DNA of 64,000 bases from Fusarium oxysporum f. sp. lycopersici 4287 (Eukaryota; Ascomycota; Sordariomycetes; Hypocreales; Nectriaceae). The DNA is taken from NCBI RefSeq assembly GCF_000149955.1, contig NC_030992.1, positions 3,178,850 to 3,242,849 of the forward strand, read 5' to 3'. Positions 11,742-23,000 of this stretch are shown piece after piece. Each line of letters opens with the position of its first letter. Position 1 is the stretch's first letter. Below the pieces are notes generated by a model that did not search any database, was not told the DNA's origin, and was given only the letters and a program-made list of their open reading frames with translations. A program made the translations under genes and the position numbers.

Positions 11742-12302
11742 GGCAGGGGTTGTTGGCTTATGACGGACGATTGCAAAGTTCACATACAAAGAGTCGCAGG
11801 TTAGCGAGAACATCAGGGCCCAGATCCCTCGGAGCATTTATGACAAGGCGTTCGGGATGGCGGATAAGCCAAGTAGCATTACACTACAATTGATTGAATG
11901 AAAGTTGAATTTCTTTTTCCAAGGCTCACATGCTGATTAATTCTTCTCCGCGATCGGCGCATGCCAAGGTGACTCTTGAAGAATTGGAGACCCTCCCCCA
12001 GCTCTGGGTATCTCGTTTTACTGGCGTTGAGCATTGTCAATGACTCCTGTTGCTCGCCGAAGAGCGCCTTATCACGCCCTGATGCGGGTACCCACGGGGC
12101 TGGTCCTCTGGTCTGGCGACTAAGGGCGCCGTTGACTTTGAAGATGTGGGGTATTCAGCTCGTACTAGACAGTATCATTTGACTCATGATACCATGAGCT
12201 GAGAATCTATAAGTTGTCGTGTCAAACCCATCATAGACAACGTCCAATGGGATGAACATACAACCATTGTCTAGCTTCTAACTGTACAAGACACACATCA
12301 TC
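11742..12302. other. Intergenic, promoter of the class V aminotransferase-like gene
   Basis: This 561-base gap lies between two co-directional genes. A TATA-like CTATAAGT at about 12208, roughly 95 bases before the next ATG, is the only promoter-like word seen. No gene is supported. Confidence 0.4.
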
Positions 12303-13761
12303 ATGGGTTCTATTGGTCAAGGATCTTCGCAGCTTCCTGTGCGGGGCAAGACTAACACCTCAGTCTTTGGAAGCGCTATCAAGAAGGAATTTATGTTTGA
12401 TCCAGAATGGAGAAATCTTAACCATGGTATGAAAGAGTCCAAGTGGGAGTAAGACCTCAACTGACAGGAGTTATAGGTTCCTTCGGTACATATCCTCAGG
12501 CTGTCCGAACAAAATTCCGCGAGTATCAGGATGCGAGGTAAATACACTCGAACCTCTGATTGTGATCTTTGGTCTAATAATTATTAGTGAAGCTCGCCCG
12601 GACCCATTCATTCGCTATGAATATCCAAAAATCCTCGATGAGAACCGCGCTGCTGTCGCAAAGCTTCTCAATGCCCCAGTGGACAGTGTTGTGTTTGTCT
12701 CAAACGCCACTACTGGTGTTAACACAGTCTATCGAAACATGAAGTGGAATGAAGACGGAAAGGACGTCATCATCAGCTTCTCGACCATCTACGAAGCTTG
12801 CGGCAAGGTCGCAGATTATTATGTTGACTACTATAACGAAAAGGTGACTCATCGTGAGATCGAGCTCCCATATCCACTCGACGACGACGAGATCATCAAG
12901 AAGTTTGAAGATGCCGTCAAGAAGATCGAGTCTGAGGGAAAGCGTGTTCGTATTTGTACGTTTGACGTTGTCTCCTCTCGACCAGGCGTTGTCTTCCCTT
13001 GGGAAGAAATGGTCAAGACTTGCCGTCGTCTCAACGTGCTGAGCATGGTTGATGGCGCTCAAGGCGTTGGAATGGTGAAGTTGGACCTCTCCGCAGCTGA
13101 TCCAGACTTCTTCGTGTCAAACTGTCACAAGTGGCTTCACGTACCACGTGGATGCGCCGTCTTCTACGTGCCTCAGCGCAACCAGGCACTTATTCAAACG
13201 ACACTCGCTACCAGCCACGGTTACGTGCCCAAGCTGGCGAACCGCATTACACCGCTACCTCCCAGCTCCAAATCTCCATTCGTCATAAACTTTGAGTTCG
13301 TCGGCACGCTTGATAACTCGCCCTATCTTTGCGTAAAAGACGCTATCAAATGGCGAGAGGAAGCTCTCGGCGGAGAAGATGCGATCTTGGAGTATATCTG
13401 GGACTTGAACAAGAAAGGCAGTGAGCTAGTGGCTGAGAAATTAGGCACGACATATATGGAGAACAGCACTGGCACGATGCGGAATTGCGGTATGGCTAAC
13501 ATTGCGTTGCCCGTTTGGACTGTGGAGGGTAAGGAGGGTGAGGTTGTCATCTCAGCGGAGGAGACGCAGACGGCGTTCCAGTGGATTCTGAATACGCTTA
13601 TTGGCGATTACAAGACGTTTGTGGCGCTGTTTCTACATGGGGGAAGATTTTGGATCAGGACGAGTGCGCAGGTTTATTTGGAGATTGAGGATTATGAGTG
13701 GTTGGGTGGTGTGTTGAAGGAGGTTTGTGAGAGGGTTGGTAAGAAGGAGTATCTCAAGTAG
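12303..13761 (+). CDS. Class V aminotransferase-fold PLP enzyme (isopenicillin N epimerase/Egt2-like)
   Basis: Three exons, 12303-12426, 12477-12537 and 12588-13761, with two 50-nt introns, encode 452 residues. All junctions restore codons: LNHG|SFGTYP is the family's N-terminal substrate-loop motif, and the DA|SEARPDPF junction is in phase. The PLP-binding residues of fold type I are visible. Asp217 and Gln220 in VDGAQGVG contact the ring, and Lys243 in SNCHKWLHVPRG forms the Schiff base. The family contains bacterial isopenicillin N epimerases and fungal hercynylcysteine sulfoxide lyase (Egt2), the second enzyme of ergothioneine synthesis. Length and the NHGSFG start fit the fungal branch, but several paralogues exist in such fungi, so Egt2 function is only a possibility. 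No beta-lactam genes are nearby, so a penicillin role is unlikely. Confidence 0.85.
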
Positions 13762-14482
13762 AGTCTCACGTGTATGGGATCTCAGTATTTAGGGAATTCC
13801 TAGTGGCAGACGAGATTCGGCGAATTTGTTGTCGTGAGATATTCAAGATATAATCCAGGTGTATTCAGTACCAAATTGCAAACGATCAGGAATCTTCCCC
13901 GTGAAACAGTTGCTCCTGTAAGCGTTGCAATGTTGAAGAGTCCCCGGGGAGCAAAACTTCAGACTTTGCAAGCAAATGCTAGAAGAAACTCACTAAAGAG
14001 CCCCTAAGCTTAGGATTCTTTACCTAATACTTTTATCGTTTAGGATTAAGGTCGTTAGTAGTCCTATTGACTCGGCTAGAGTGTGTTGGTGTGCATTGAC
14101 ACCTGTCCTGCGGCCTAGATATGAAGGATGAAGGATCAAGGCGAAGCTTTGCTGAATTAGGATAGGATAACTCGATGGCAATCTGCCTTGATCTTGTACG
14201 CCCTGCAGATATTCGCAAACCAGATCGGGAATACGAAATGACAAGCAAGGATCTGTATGGGTTGAGGGTGTCAATCAATCGCCCTGTTTGTATGAACACG
14301 CTGTGCGCCTCGTGACGCTAGGCATTCAGCTTCCAATCGCCCCAGCAATTCTATAAATATGGATGTTCTAGAAGCTCACCTGCCAAGAAGTTACCATCTT
14401 TACTACCCCACAGCAAGTCATCTTCACTGCAAAGAACATAATCTCAAGCCAATTTAGAAGCCTCTTTATCAAAAACACCATC
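13762..14482. other. Intergenic, promoter of the small MGN protein gene
   Basis: The main feature of this 721-base gap is a good TATA box (TATAAATA, 14352-14359), about 125 bases upstream of the next ATG and followed by an adenine/cytosine-rich leader. Nothing else was recognised. Confidence 0.5.
14352..14359 (+). promoter_or_regulatory. TATA box of the small MGN protein gene
   Basis: TATAAATA lies about 125 bases before the ATG at 14483, followed by a C/A-rich leader without other ATGs close to the start. A strong TATA box is uncommon among the housekeeping genes of this window and suggests a highly or conditionally expressed gene. Confidence 0.5.
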
Positions 14483-14863
14483 ATGGGCAACTCTTCGTCT
14501 TCCTCGTCAAATCCCTCCGAAGAAGCCAAGGACAAGAAGACGCTTTATGAGCGCTTCCAAGCCGGCAAAAAGAGTGTACCACTCAGCGATGAAGATATAC
14601 TAAAGTACACGGGCAAGACTCGCGATGAGCTCAGCACATGGGCTGATACTCAACCCGGCGTCGGAAAGAATCAACTCGCGGGTAGCGTAACAGCTGGACC
14701 GATTTCTGGACTTGGAGGAGTTGCCATGGCCGACGGCCTTGGAGGCTGGGGACCGAGTGCACATCCGAATGATAAGAACAGAGGAATGAAGTTCCCTCCT
14801 ACAACGGAGAATGAAGCTAAGGACACTACCGAGGTGACAGAGGTGGTAGAGGATAAGAAGTGA
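14483..14863 (+). CDS. Small hypothetical protein with N-myristoylation-type start
   Basis: A single exon encodes 126 residues. The protein begins MGNSSSSSS, with Gly2 and Ser6 matching the consensus for N-myristoyltransferase, so membrane association is a reasonable inference. A charged segment follows (EDILKYTGKTRDELSTWA, residues about 36-53), then a glycine-rich middle (GPISGLGGVAMADGLGGWGP) and an acidic/basic tail rich in Thr, Glu and Lys. There are no membrane spans or known domains. A strong TATA box at 14352 supports real transcription. I do not recognise the family; it resembles small conserved hypothetical or stress-type proteins of ascomycetes. Confidence 0.7.
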   Translation: MGNSSSSSSNPSEEAKDKKTLYERFQAGKKSVPLSDEDILKYTGKTRDELSTWADTQPGVGKNQLAGSVTAGPISGLGGVAMADGLGGWGPSAHPNDKNRGMKFPPTTENEAKDTTEVTEVVEDKK

Positions 14864-15116
14864 CGTTATTGACCGTGGAAGGAAGGATGAAATCACGACA
14901 GCGAGATTAATGACATCGCAGGCAATTATTCAATTTAGTATTGCTTTATTTGGCGTCTCTTTCGAGTGACATCCGACCTTGGGTTCATGTTTTCCAAACT
15001 TGAGTCGCTCAGACTAAATGAATGACAAGGTTCCATGCCTCGAATGAGAGACGAGGTCTAGGATCCTGAATTCACATGTTCCGTTTCCCAACTATGACCT
15101 TCTTTGATGACCTCGC

Positions 15117-16321
<1,205 letters not shown>

Positions 16322-17457
16322 CTGAGAGGTCCCAATCAGGTCTGGACAAGACTACCGCTGAAAGGCTCCATGGCTGCTAAGGTAGCTTAGGAGAGCCGTA
16401 CAGGTTATGATATCTAGCATATCATATGTGTCAGAACAGCCCTTTCATACAATTCAGATACAAACCTTGGATATTCTTCAAGTGTTTTTATGTCGAGTCG
16501 ATGAATTGATGAAGAGGAAAAGAAGAAGAGTTGGGAATGGAACGACCTTGACCTTTTTATGCCCGCAGGTGAGGGGTAAAAGTAACCCGTTGATATCATG
16601 ACGGAGCAAGGCGGCCGATGCTGGCCAACAGAATGCAATGCCGAGTATTACCTACTGTAGACGCGTGTTTTTGATAGGTGAGTGTGTGGGGGTCTCTTAA
16701 GTGAAAATGACTGCCGGGGTTGCACATCATGAGCAATATCCCCTCCATCATATCATGTATCATGATGTCAACTCAATCACTTCAATTGGCCTTCGTTTCA
16801 TCCCTAATCACCCATCTCGTACCTAGTGGCCAAAAAAGCACCTCACACAACAGCACAATGCAAAGATAAGTCTAGCTGTTGAGCATGTGAATGTCCTTCA
16901 AGGTGGGGGGATCCTCAGTTCCACTGAATGCGGCTTTTAACCGGCCATGACATGACAGAATGAACATGTCAACAACCCACTCTTTAACTTTATTGCTGCA
17001 TCGGAGGTGTAATGCCGAGTTAAATGAGTCTTTGATCAGCCAATCATTAAGTGTGTAATTATCTAGCTCATTGGCGAGGTTCAGGGTTTCAGTGCTGACA
17101 CGGCACTGAGCTGCATCACCAAGTAACCTGGATGGCAGAGTTCATGATATTAAGTTGGGGTCGGCTGTATGAGTTGAAACATATGAGAATGTACGTATTG
17201 AATAAGTGGAAAGATATCACGTTGTATCTTAAACATTCACGAGCAGTCTTAGTTTCTCTTGAGTTGCATCGTTACATCCATGAGCGATATATCACTATGT
17301 ACAAGGGAGATATCGGCTGTATTCATTTGCCTCGCAACAGGTGGTATGATCTTTCTCTAAGCGAGCCGGTTACATTCACAATTACTGAAGCCTCTCAGCT
17401 TGACTATCTAATGGCTTTCGAGATACCATGCTGCATTGCATCCAGATACGAGTGCCA
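16322..17457. other. Upstream region of THI4 and gene-poor flank
   Basis: 16322 to about 16900 should contain the THI4 promoter and transcription start. The rest is AT-rich without a supported gene. It includes at 17067-17133 a block resembling a coding segment near 18806-18877 (described separately). Confidence 0.5.
17067..17133 (-). pseudogene. Degenerate copy of a short coding block found at 18806-18877
   Basis: Read on the minus strand, this block can be translated in part as GDAAQCRVSTETLNLANE. That parallels GGAAQRHVGIEILNYANH encoded at 18877-18806. The start of the alignable stretch (CAT...GCAGC) is 7 bases shorter here, which breaks the frame. It lies downstream of the paralogue at 17458-18267 just as its partner lies downstream of the second paralogue, suggesting a duplicated two-part unit that has decayed. 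Similarity was judged by eye. Confidence 0.4.
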
Positions 17458-18267
17458 TCAACATGGCTGATAATAAACGTCGAAATAGTAGTTACAACTG
17501 CTAAATACAAATTTCGACAAGTAGTTTCCGCAGTACTCGGTGGCCTTTATCGTTATATTCTTGTTTTCCTCCTTCAATTCCATTTCGCACTCGCACATTG
17601 CGAGTACCAGTACGCACAGCTTGGCATCGTTTCGAACCCCCGTGAGGCTCAACATTTCGTACTCCAATTGTTGGGTGATGCTCAGATTAGAATTGCCGTA
17701 TGTCGGCAGAGTACCTCTGGGAATAGATAAAACAAGACTCCGCTCAGGAAATTTGATCAGTGGCGATATGGATCGTCTTTCGATCTCGAGGCTGTCGCCC
17801 TCGAAGCAGGCCAGGATTCTGTGTTCCATGTAGTCGATGCCACCTTGAACGAGCATTTCTCCGCGAAAATAATCAAGGTTCCGTCGCAGACGGCTGCTTG
17901 AGTTTAGGTCTTTACGGCCTAAAAGTCGTTGTGCGATATTGTATGCATCGTATACTTCAGACAAGTCTTTCAACCAAACCGCAATAATGATGATTCCCCT
18001 GCCCCCTCCTTCGATGAGGCGTTTCCTCCAATTCAGAGCCCTCTCCCATGATCTGAAGAACGAGACGAACGGTGTTCTAATATGCTTCCAAGATAGATGG
18101 TCCTCGGCGGCCTGCCAGAAGTCGTCGTCAGATATGTAACAACGAGGTCGAATGCTGCTGAGGTCTATGGAGTATTGGCTAGCAAAGCCACAATTGTTGT
18201 CGTGGCATTCTACACGAAACCCTATCAGTGCATCTACGGCCTCTGGTAATTTGCGCGGATAGTTCAT
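17458..18267 (-). CDS. Hypothetical protein, DUF7587-like, paralogue 1
   Basis: An uninterrupted 269-residue frame. I do not recognise a characterised gene. It parallels the frame at 19215-20020 over its whole length: HLSWKHIRTPFVSFFRSWERAL, then IIIIAVWLKDL..VYDA.NIAQ, GGI...ILACF, ISPLI, and TGV...CVLVLAMCEC. The pattern of an early F-R-V strand, a central PF-[VT]-S-x-[FL]-R-S-W-E-x-A-L segment and a later hydrophobic strand resembles the fungal DUF7587 family, which I believe has an ADP-ribosyltransferase-like layout. That is a weak structural inference and no catalytic set is demonstrated. No signal peptide or membrane span is evident. Surrounding DNA is gene-poor and AT-richer than the housekeeping part. 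Confidence 0.6.
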   Translation of the reverse strand: MNYPRKLPEAVDALIGFRVECHDNNCGFASQYSIDLSSIRPRCYISDDDFWQAAEDHLSWKHIRTPFVSFFRSWERALNWRKRLIEGGGRGIIIIAVWLKDLSEVYDAYNIAQRLLGRKDLNSSSRLRRNLDYFRGEMLVQGGIDYMEHRILACFEGDSLEIERRSISPLIKFPERSLVLSIPRGTLPTYGNSNLSITQQLEYEMLSLTGVRNDAKLCVLVLAMCECEMELKEENKNITIKATEYCGNYLSKFVFSSCNYYFDVYYQPC

Positions 18268-19214
18268 ATTGAAGAAATGAGGCTATTGCTTTGGCTTCGG
18301 TTGTGGGTGCCAATCTTCTCCAAGTTCTCGTTTACGAGGGAGGATAGAGATCTTCATATGTTTGGTTAGGAGAATTCACACAGCTCAGGTGACTCTTCAA
18401 GACGTAATGACACAATCACGAGGTTTGGGTTACAAATAACAGGTCAATGAAAAAAAATTTGTCCAGACAAACGAGCCTTCCAAGGTTAAAATATATTTGG
18501 AGGAGTTGGATACGTGACTTCACAAGCGTCTACTGAATGTCAGTGACAAGGTAGAAATTCATGAATCTTAACACCAGATTCGCAAAGCATATTGAAAGCT
18601 TGGATATGCGGACAACGTATTATGAAAGTGTTCATCTCATTTCACAATTACATGCCAGATACGATGGAGTTCCAAGAAGCTACCTTAGCACCCTTGCACT
18701 GAGGGGTTTCATGCGAAGAAGAAGTGCGTTTAACAGTGTCAAACCTACACTATAGCCGTAGCTAGACGTTCTTATATTTCTGAAGCTGGTGACATCTTTG
18801 TTCCCCCAATGATTGGCATAGTTCAGGATTTCGATCCCGACATGGCGCTGGGCTGCCCCTCCAAAGCGACCAGGACCTAAATGACTTATGAGATAGTAGC
18901 ATTCATGCAGTGGTCGAGAATGAATGCGATGGTCTCCATTTATCAAAATATCAGTCTCGATGGAGCATATCACAGTGTTATTCAATGATCCATGAGTTAT
19001 CTTGGCTCGACATCAATTGCGACAATACCTACACAACAGTCCGCATGCCACAATAAATATGCCAGCTACAATTCATCTCCTGTTTATATGTGACACAATC
19101 TTTTTCCCATCAATACAGTCAGCCATCGTCATCCGATCTGTTCGTCATTATTCCATCTTCTCTAAGTGTTCACCAACACTGTGTCGGGTGATGTTGCATC
19201 AACCCATCCTCTAG
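18268..19214. other. Spacer between the two paralogues
   Basis: AT-rich DNA. It contains an unnamed minus-strand open frame at 18680-18985 that may be a detached 3' part of the upstream paralogue. The remainder shows nothing recognisable. Confidence 0.4.
18680..18985 (-). CDS. Short open frame, possible 3' exon or remnant of paralogue 2
   Basis: A 101-residue minus-strand frame containing HLGPGRFGGAAQRHVGIE and then ILNYANHWGNK. Its core is echoed in a broken copy at 17067-17133, downstream of paralogue 1. Two copies in the same relative position argue that the block was once coding and belonged to the same duplicated unit, either as a downstream exon or a separate small gene. No splice pair linking it to 19215 was fixed with confidence. 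Confidence 0.4.
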   Translation of the reverse strand: MNNTVICSIETDILINGDHRIHSRPLHECYYLISHLGPGRFGGAAQRHVGIEILNYANHWGNKDVTSFRNIRTSSYGYSVGLTLLNALLLRMKPLSARVLR

Positions 19215-20020
19215 TTAGAAATGGTACTCTTGTTTGCCGTTACGAAAGACTACCCATGGTCTATTAGATATCTCACTAGTCTTGATTACTACACCATCCT
19301 CTGTTATCCTGGCTCTGACGGGACATCCACAAATTGCCAGCACAAGAACGCAGAACTGCCCATCATCCAGAACTCCGGTACGGTGAAATAGCTCGGACGC
19401 CAACCTTTCAGTAATTTCAACTTTCCCGTTATCGTATTTCAGTTCAACTTCTGTAGGCATCATCGCAGGCAAGAGCTCTCGCTTGTCATTGATAAGTGGT
19501 GATATCTGTACCCTCTTGATTTCGCAATTCGTCCCTCCAAAACTTGCAAGTATCATATTTTCGGATGCGAGGATACCACCCGTAATAAGGATCTCGTCAA
19601 TATGGGGATCAAGTGGTCTTGTTTCCTCGTCAGGTGTGGCTGGGCATACCACATAGTCCAGGGACTTTGCAATATCTTCCGCATCATAGACTACCCGGTT
19701 TCTCAACCAGATGGCAATAATCAGGACTTTGAAGGCTCCCTTTTTGATCATTTGGGCTCTTCGTCGTAGGGCACTCTCCCAAGATCGAAAAAGTGAGGTG
19801 AAGGGGCTCGGGACTTGTTTCCGGGACAGATGATTTGCGGCGGCTTCGATAAAGCCCTGTTTGTTATCAAATATGTTGCATTCAGTGGTTAAGCTACTGC
19901 GGCTGTTCGTTTCCAGCTGTATTTGCTGTTTGCTGGCATATCGAGGCATGTAGTCGGGACATTCACACGAAAGCCGATTAGCACACTAATGGGTTCAATT
20001 CGATCAAGGGGAGGTGTCAT
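19215..20020 (-). pseudogene. DUF7587-like paralogue 2 with an N-terminal frameshift
   Basis: An open frame of 244 codons runs 19949-19215 and aligns with the product of 17458-18267. The homologous N-terminus (LIGFRV, with an ATG at 20020) is present just upstream but in another frame. The two frames meet near 19964-19968, where paralogue 1 has one more base. The gene is therefore either interrupted by a 1-base deletion, miscalled in the assembly, or translated only from the internal ATG at 19949. Conserved blocks include HLSRKQVPSPFTSLFRSWES, IIAIWLRN..VYDAEDIAK, ITGGI and CVLVLAICGC. Function is unknown. Confidence 0.5.
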
Positions 20021-23000
20021 CGTTATAGTGTGAGGGCTTCCTTCTGTATGTTGTCTCATGTTTCTTCTCAGACTCTCTGAGGAAACCCGGGATATTTATT
20101 TGGCAACTCAAAGGCATTCACTTAATACAAAATACGCACCAAGAATTGTTAACCTGCTAAAGGTCAAACTTGAACCTGGAAGTGACTGATGCATACAAAA
20201 CCGAAGAAGGCGAGCTTATAATTTACCCAGCCTTTGTAGGTTATCTACTCACAGCTTGAAGTGATGCACACTTAGTTCGCGGCAAGTACATATTATTAAG
20301 GGAAACAGTAACAGGTGCGGTCTCCCTTATAAGAGTTGAGTATCAAAGAGAGGAAAATACTTGGATATGTAGTCTTGCTCGACAAAGGCTGTAGCGTAAG
20401 TTAGGCAAACAATAGGGCCAAGAGGGGACCAGACGTTCACTCATAGCTACATCACAAGACCAAGCTCTACCTCTCATAGGCAACAGCCCTTATGATAATT
20501 TAGTACTAGTCATTTGTTGATACTATCTGTATCACCTAGTTTAAGAATAGTAAAAGGACTTGTCTTCGCTCCGACCCAGACTTCGACCCTGCGAAGCAGC
20601 ACCTGGAAGATTGTGGTACTGAGTTTTGTTATAGCCGCTGAAGGACGGCCCAAGACCACCTCTTGCTTTTGTTATAGCTCTCTCATCTCTTTTTTTTTCG
20701 TGTCATGCCTGTGTCATTGCTTGTTAACTCGAGCTCTAGTTCATGGCTTCATAGATGTAAGGGTTGCAACAGAGTTTAAGTAAAAGCACACAAGGATTAG
20801 TATCAGCAGACCCAAACGGTGTCTTTGAGTCGTATTCTCAAGTTAACTATTTAGTTCACGTCCATTAAGGTGTTGCATGAAGTCTGTTGTGAACCAAAGC
20901 TTGCTAATTTACGGGATTACTTTATCATTATGGAAAGCAATCATGCAACAAAGGGGCAAACTTTACACGTACGATATTGATTCTATTACGTCTTAAATCA
21001 TGTTTGAAATACATCTCTTTCTTCATTTGTCTGTCAAGAGTAATAAACACGCATAAGAAAGCTCATATCGACGATGTCCTTCTTCAAGACCTACCCTACT
21101 GCAAGTGCAAGTCGGACAAACCTAGCTCCATAGCGACAACTATGCTCAAAGTCGTATATAATCCAGTCTCATAAGATACTGAGATACATGCTGAGGTCTA
21201 TATATTCCTCCTTGATGTTTTGGCGGAGCTGTCACCTCGTATTTGCCCAGTTCCCGAAACTGTTGTGTGACGCCTTCATCAAAGACGCGCAGCAATGGCT
21301 TGAAGAACAATACATTTCAAGGTGTAATATCCTCAAACAAATCAATACACTAACTCCGGTTAACTAAAGGTATAGTTTGTAAGTCTAAACAACCCTTGGC
21401 GGTTGTATCTCTAGCAGCTAGCATTCATGAGGATACCATCGGAGAAGGACACATTGAATAGCATCGAGACTCGATGATCACTGCAGGTTGTTCTTTTCAT
21501 GCCGCTGGATTGTTATATATGCTTTTATGTATTCATTTGATGCGGCTGCAAGATCTCTTATGTGACATCGTAGGCGGCTTCAACAGCCTCTTCTCAGCAG
21601 CTTCGCCGTGATGCGGCCAAACATCACAACTTCACGGCCTCCTTTCCACTGCAAGCACTAGACATACACATCAGTCAACGAGATTTGAACTACCCTACGG
21701 TGCTCTTATGCTATGTAGACAATTTCGATAACAGTCAGTGATAGTGCTGTATCGGGTCCACAGTCACAGTCTCTTGCTGTTCTCATTCTCACCAGCTTCA
21801 CGCTCTCGCTCTCGTATTCAAGCTTAAGGTTAGGCCTAAGTTAGACTATTGAGCAACACATTCCTGAGCATATGCTCGTCGACAAAAACAGCCACACCGC
21901 CAAAGAGCCTCAACATGACATCCAAGTGTGCAAGCTGACTGACGAATGACGCTCTCGAAATCTGTAACAGATGCATGACACCTGCATAGCATGCTCTACG
22001 TTTCGTGCCTCATTTCTTCTGCTTAAGTGTCGAGTCGAGACTCGTCAACTCTGTAGCGGTGAACAATTGAATGCCTCATGAACAGACGTTCGCAAAACAA
22101 CATTCACCACGTCTTCCGCAGCGCAGATGCAAGTATCTCTGGTTTGGGAAGTTGACTGCAGACGCAGTAGCATCGCACTCAAGAGAGGGGAAAATTCATG
22201 TGCGCATCAAGCAGAGTCCTCAACAAGAGTAAAAAAAAACTGCCCATTTGGTGATTGCGCATTTGCCTTCGTTCCATGTGTGAGGCTATAGAACGAACAG
22301 GATGCCCTCCTTTCTGCTGTTGAGATGGCGGTGAGCGAAGTCGTTGCATTATGAGCAATCCAATCACAGACGATAGCACGCAATGTCTCACACTGAGGTT
22401 AGGTGTGCGAGGTTTGATCTTGGAGGATCCTCTTCTCATTTGCATATGGCGAGTGATGCACATGATACATTGAAGGGAACCGGGTTTGAAGATTCGACGA
22501 GGGGTTGATCTGAGAGACTTGGAGTAACCCCATTAAGAAGTGTAGACTGATTGGGAGGCTCGGCAGGCAAAGAAATGCAAGTCTGGCCATGCAGCCTCGT
22601 TCTGTAGATCAGGGCAGATCGAGCATTGCATCCGCCCCATACGTGCAGTAACTTAGGGTAGCAACACATCCATCCAGTGATCTGACGACTTCGGTCTTGT
22701 ACGTTAGATCGAGACTGTTTGGAGTCCATCACAGTACTAAACTCTGTTCGAAATTAGTTTCTCTAGTACGCAGACAGGCATACGATAATTAACTCGTTGT
22801 AATGACCTGGAGGCTAGAGAAGCGAAATAACAGACCCGATCTCAGCGGATACCCCAGTTGACACTCCCGTGTCTCACCAGACTCCAGATGCCGTCCACAA
22901 GGCAGGGCAAGACAAAACAAGACAAGAGCAAAAGCAGGACCGGGAGGGGGAGCACGGGTCATGGATAGATGATGCCAAGCAAGATTGACGGTCCTGTCGG

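Noticed and set aside
6136..13761. A secondary-metabolite or beta-lactam cluster (protease, sirtuin, epimerase-like enzyme)
   Set aside because: No synthase, transporter or pathway regulator is present; the epimerase-like label is only a fold-family name.
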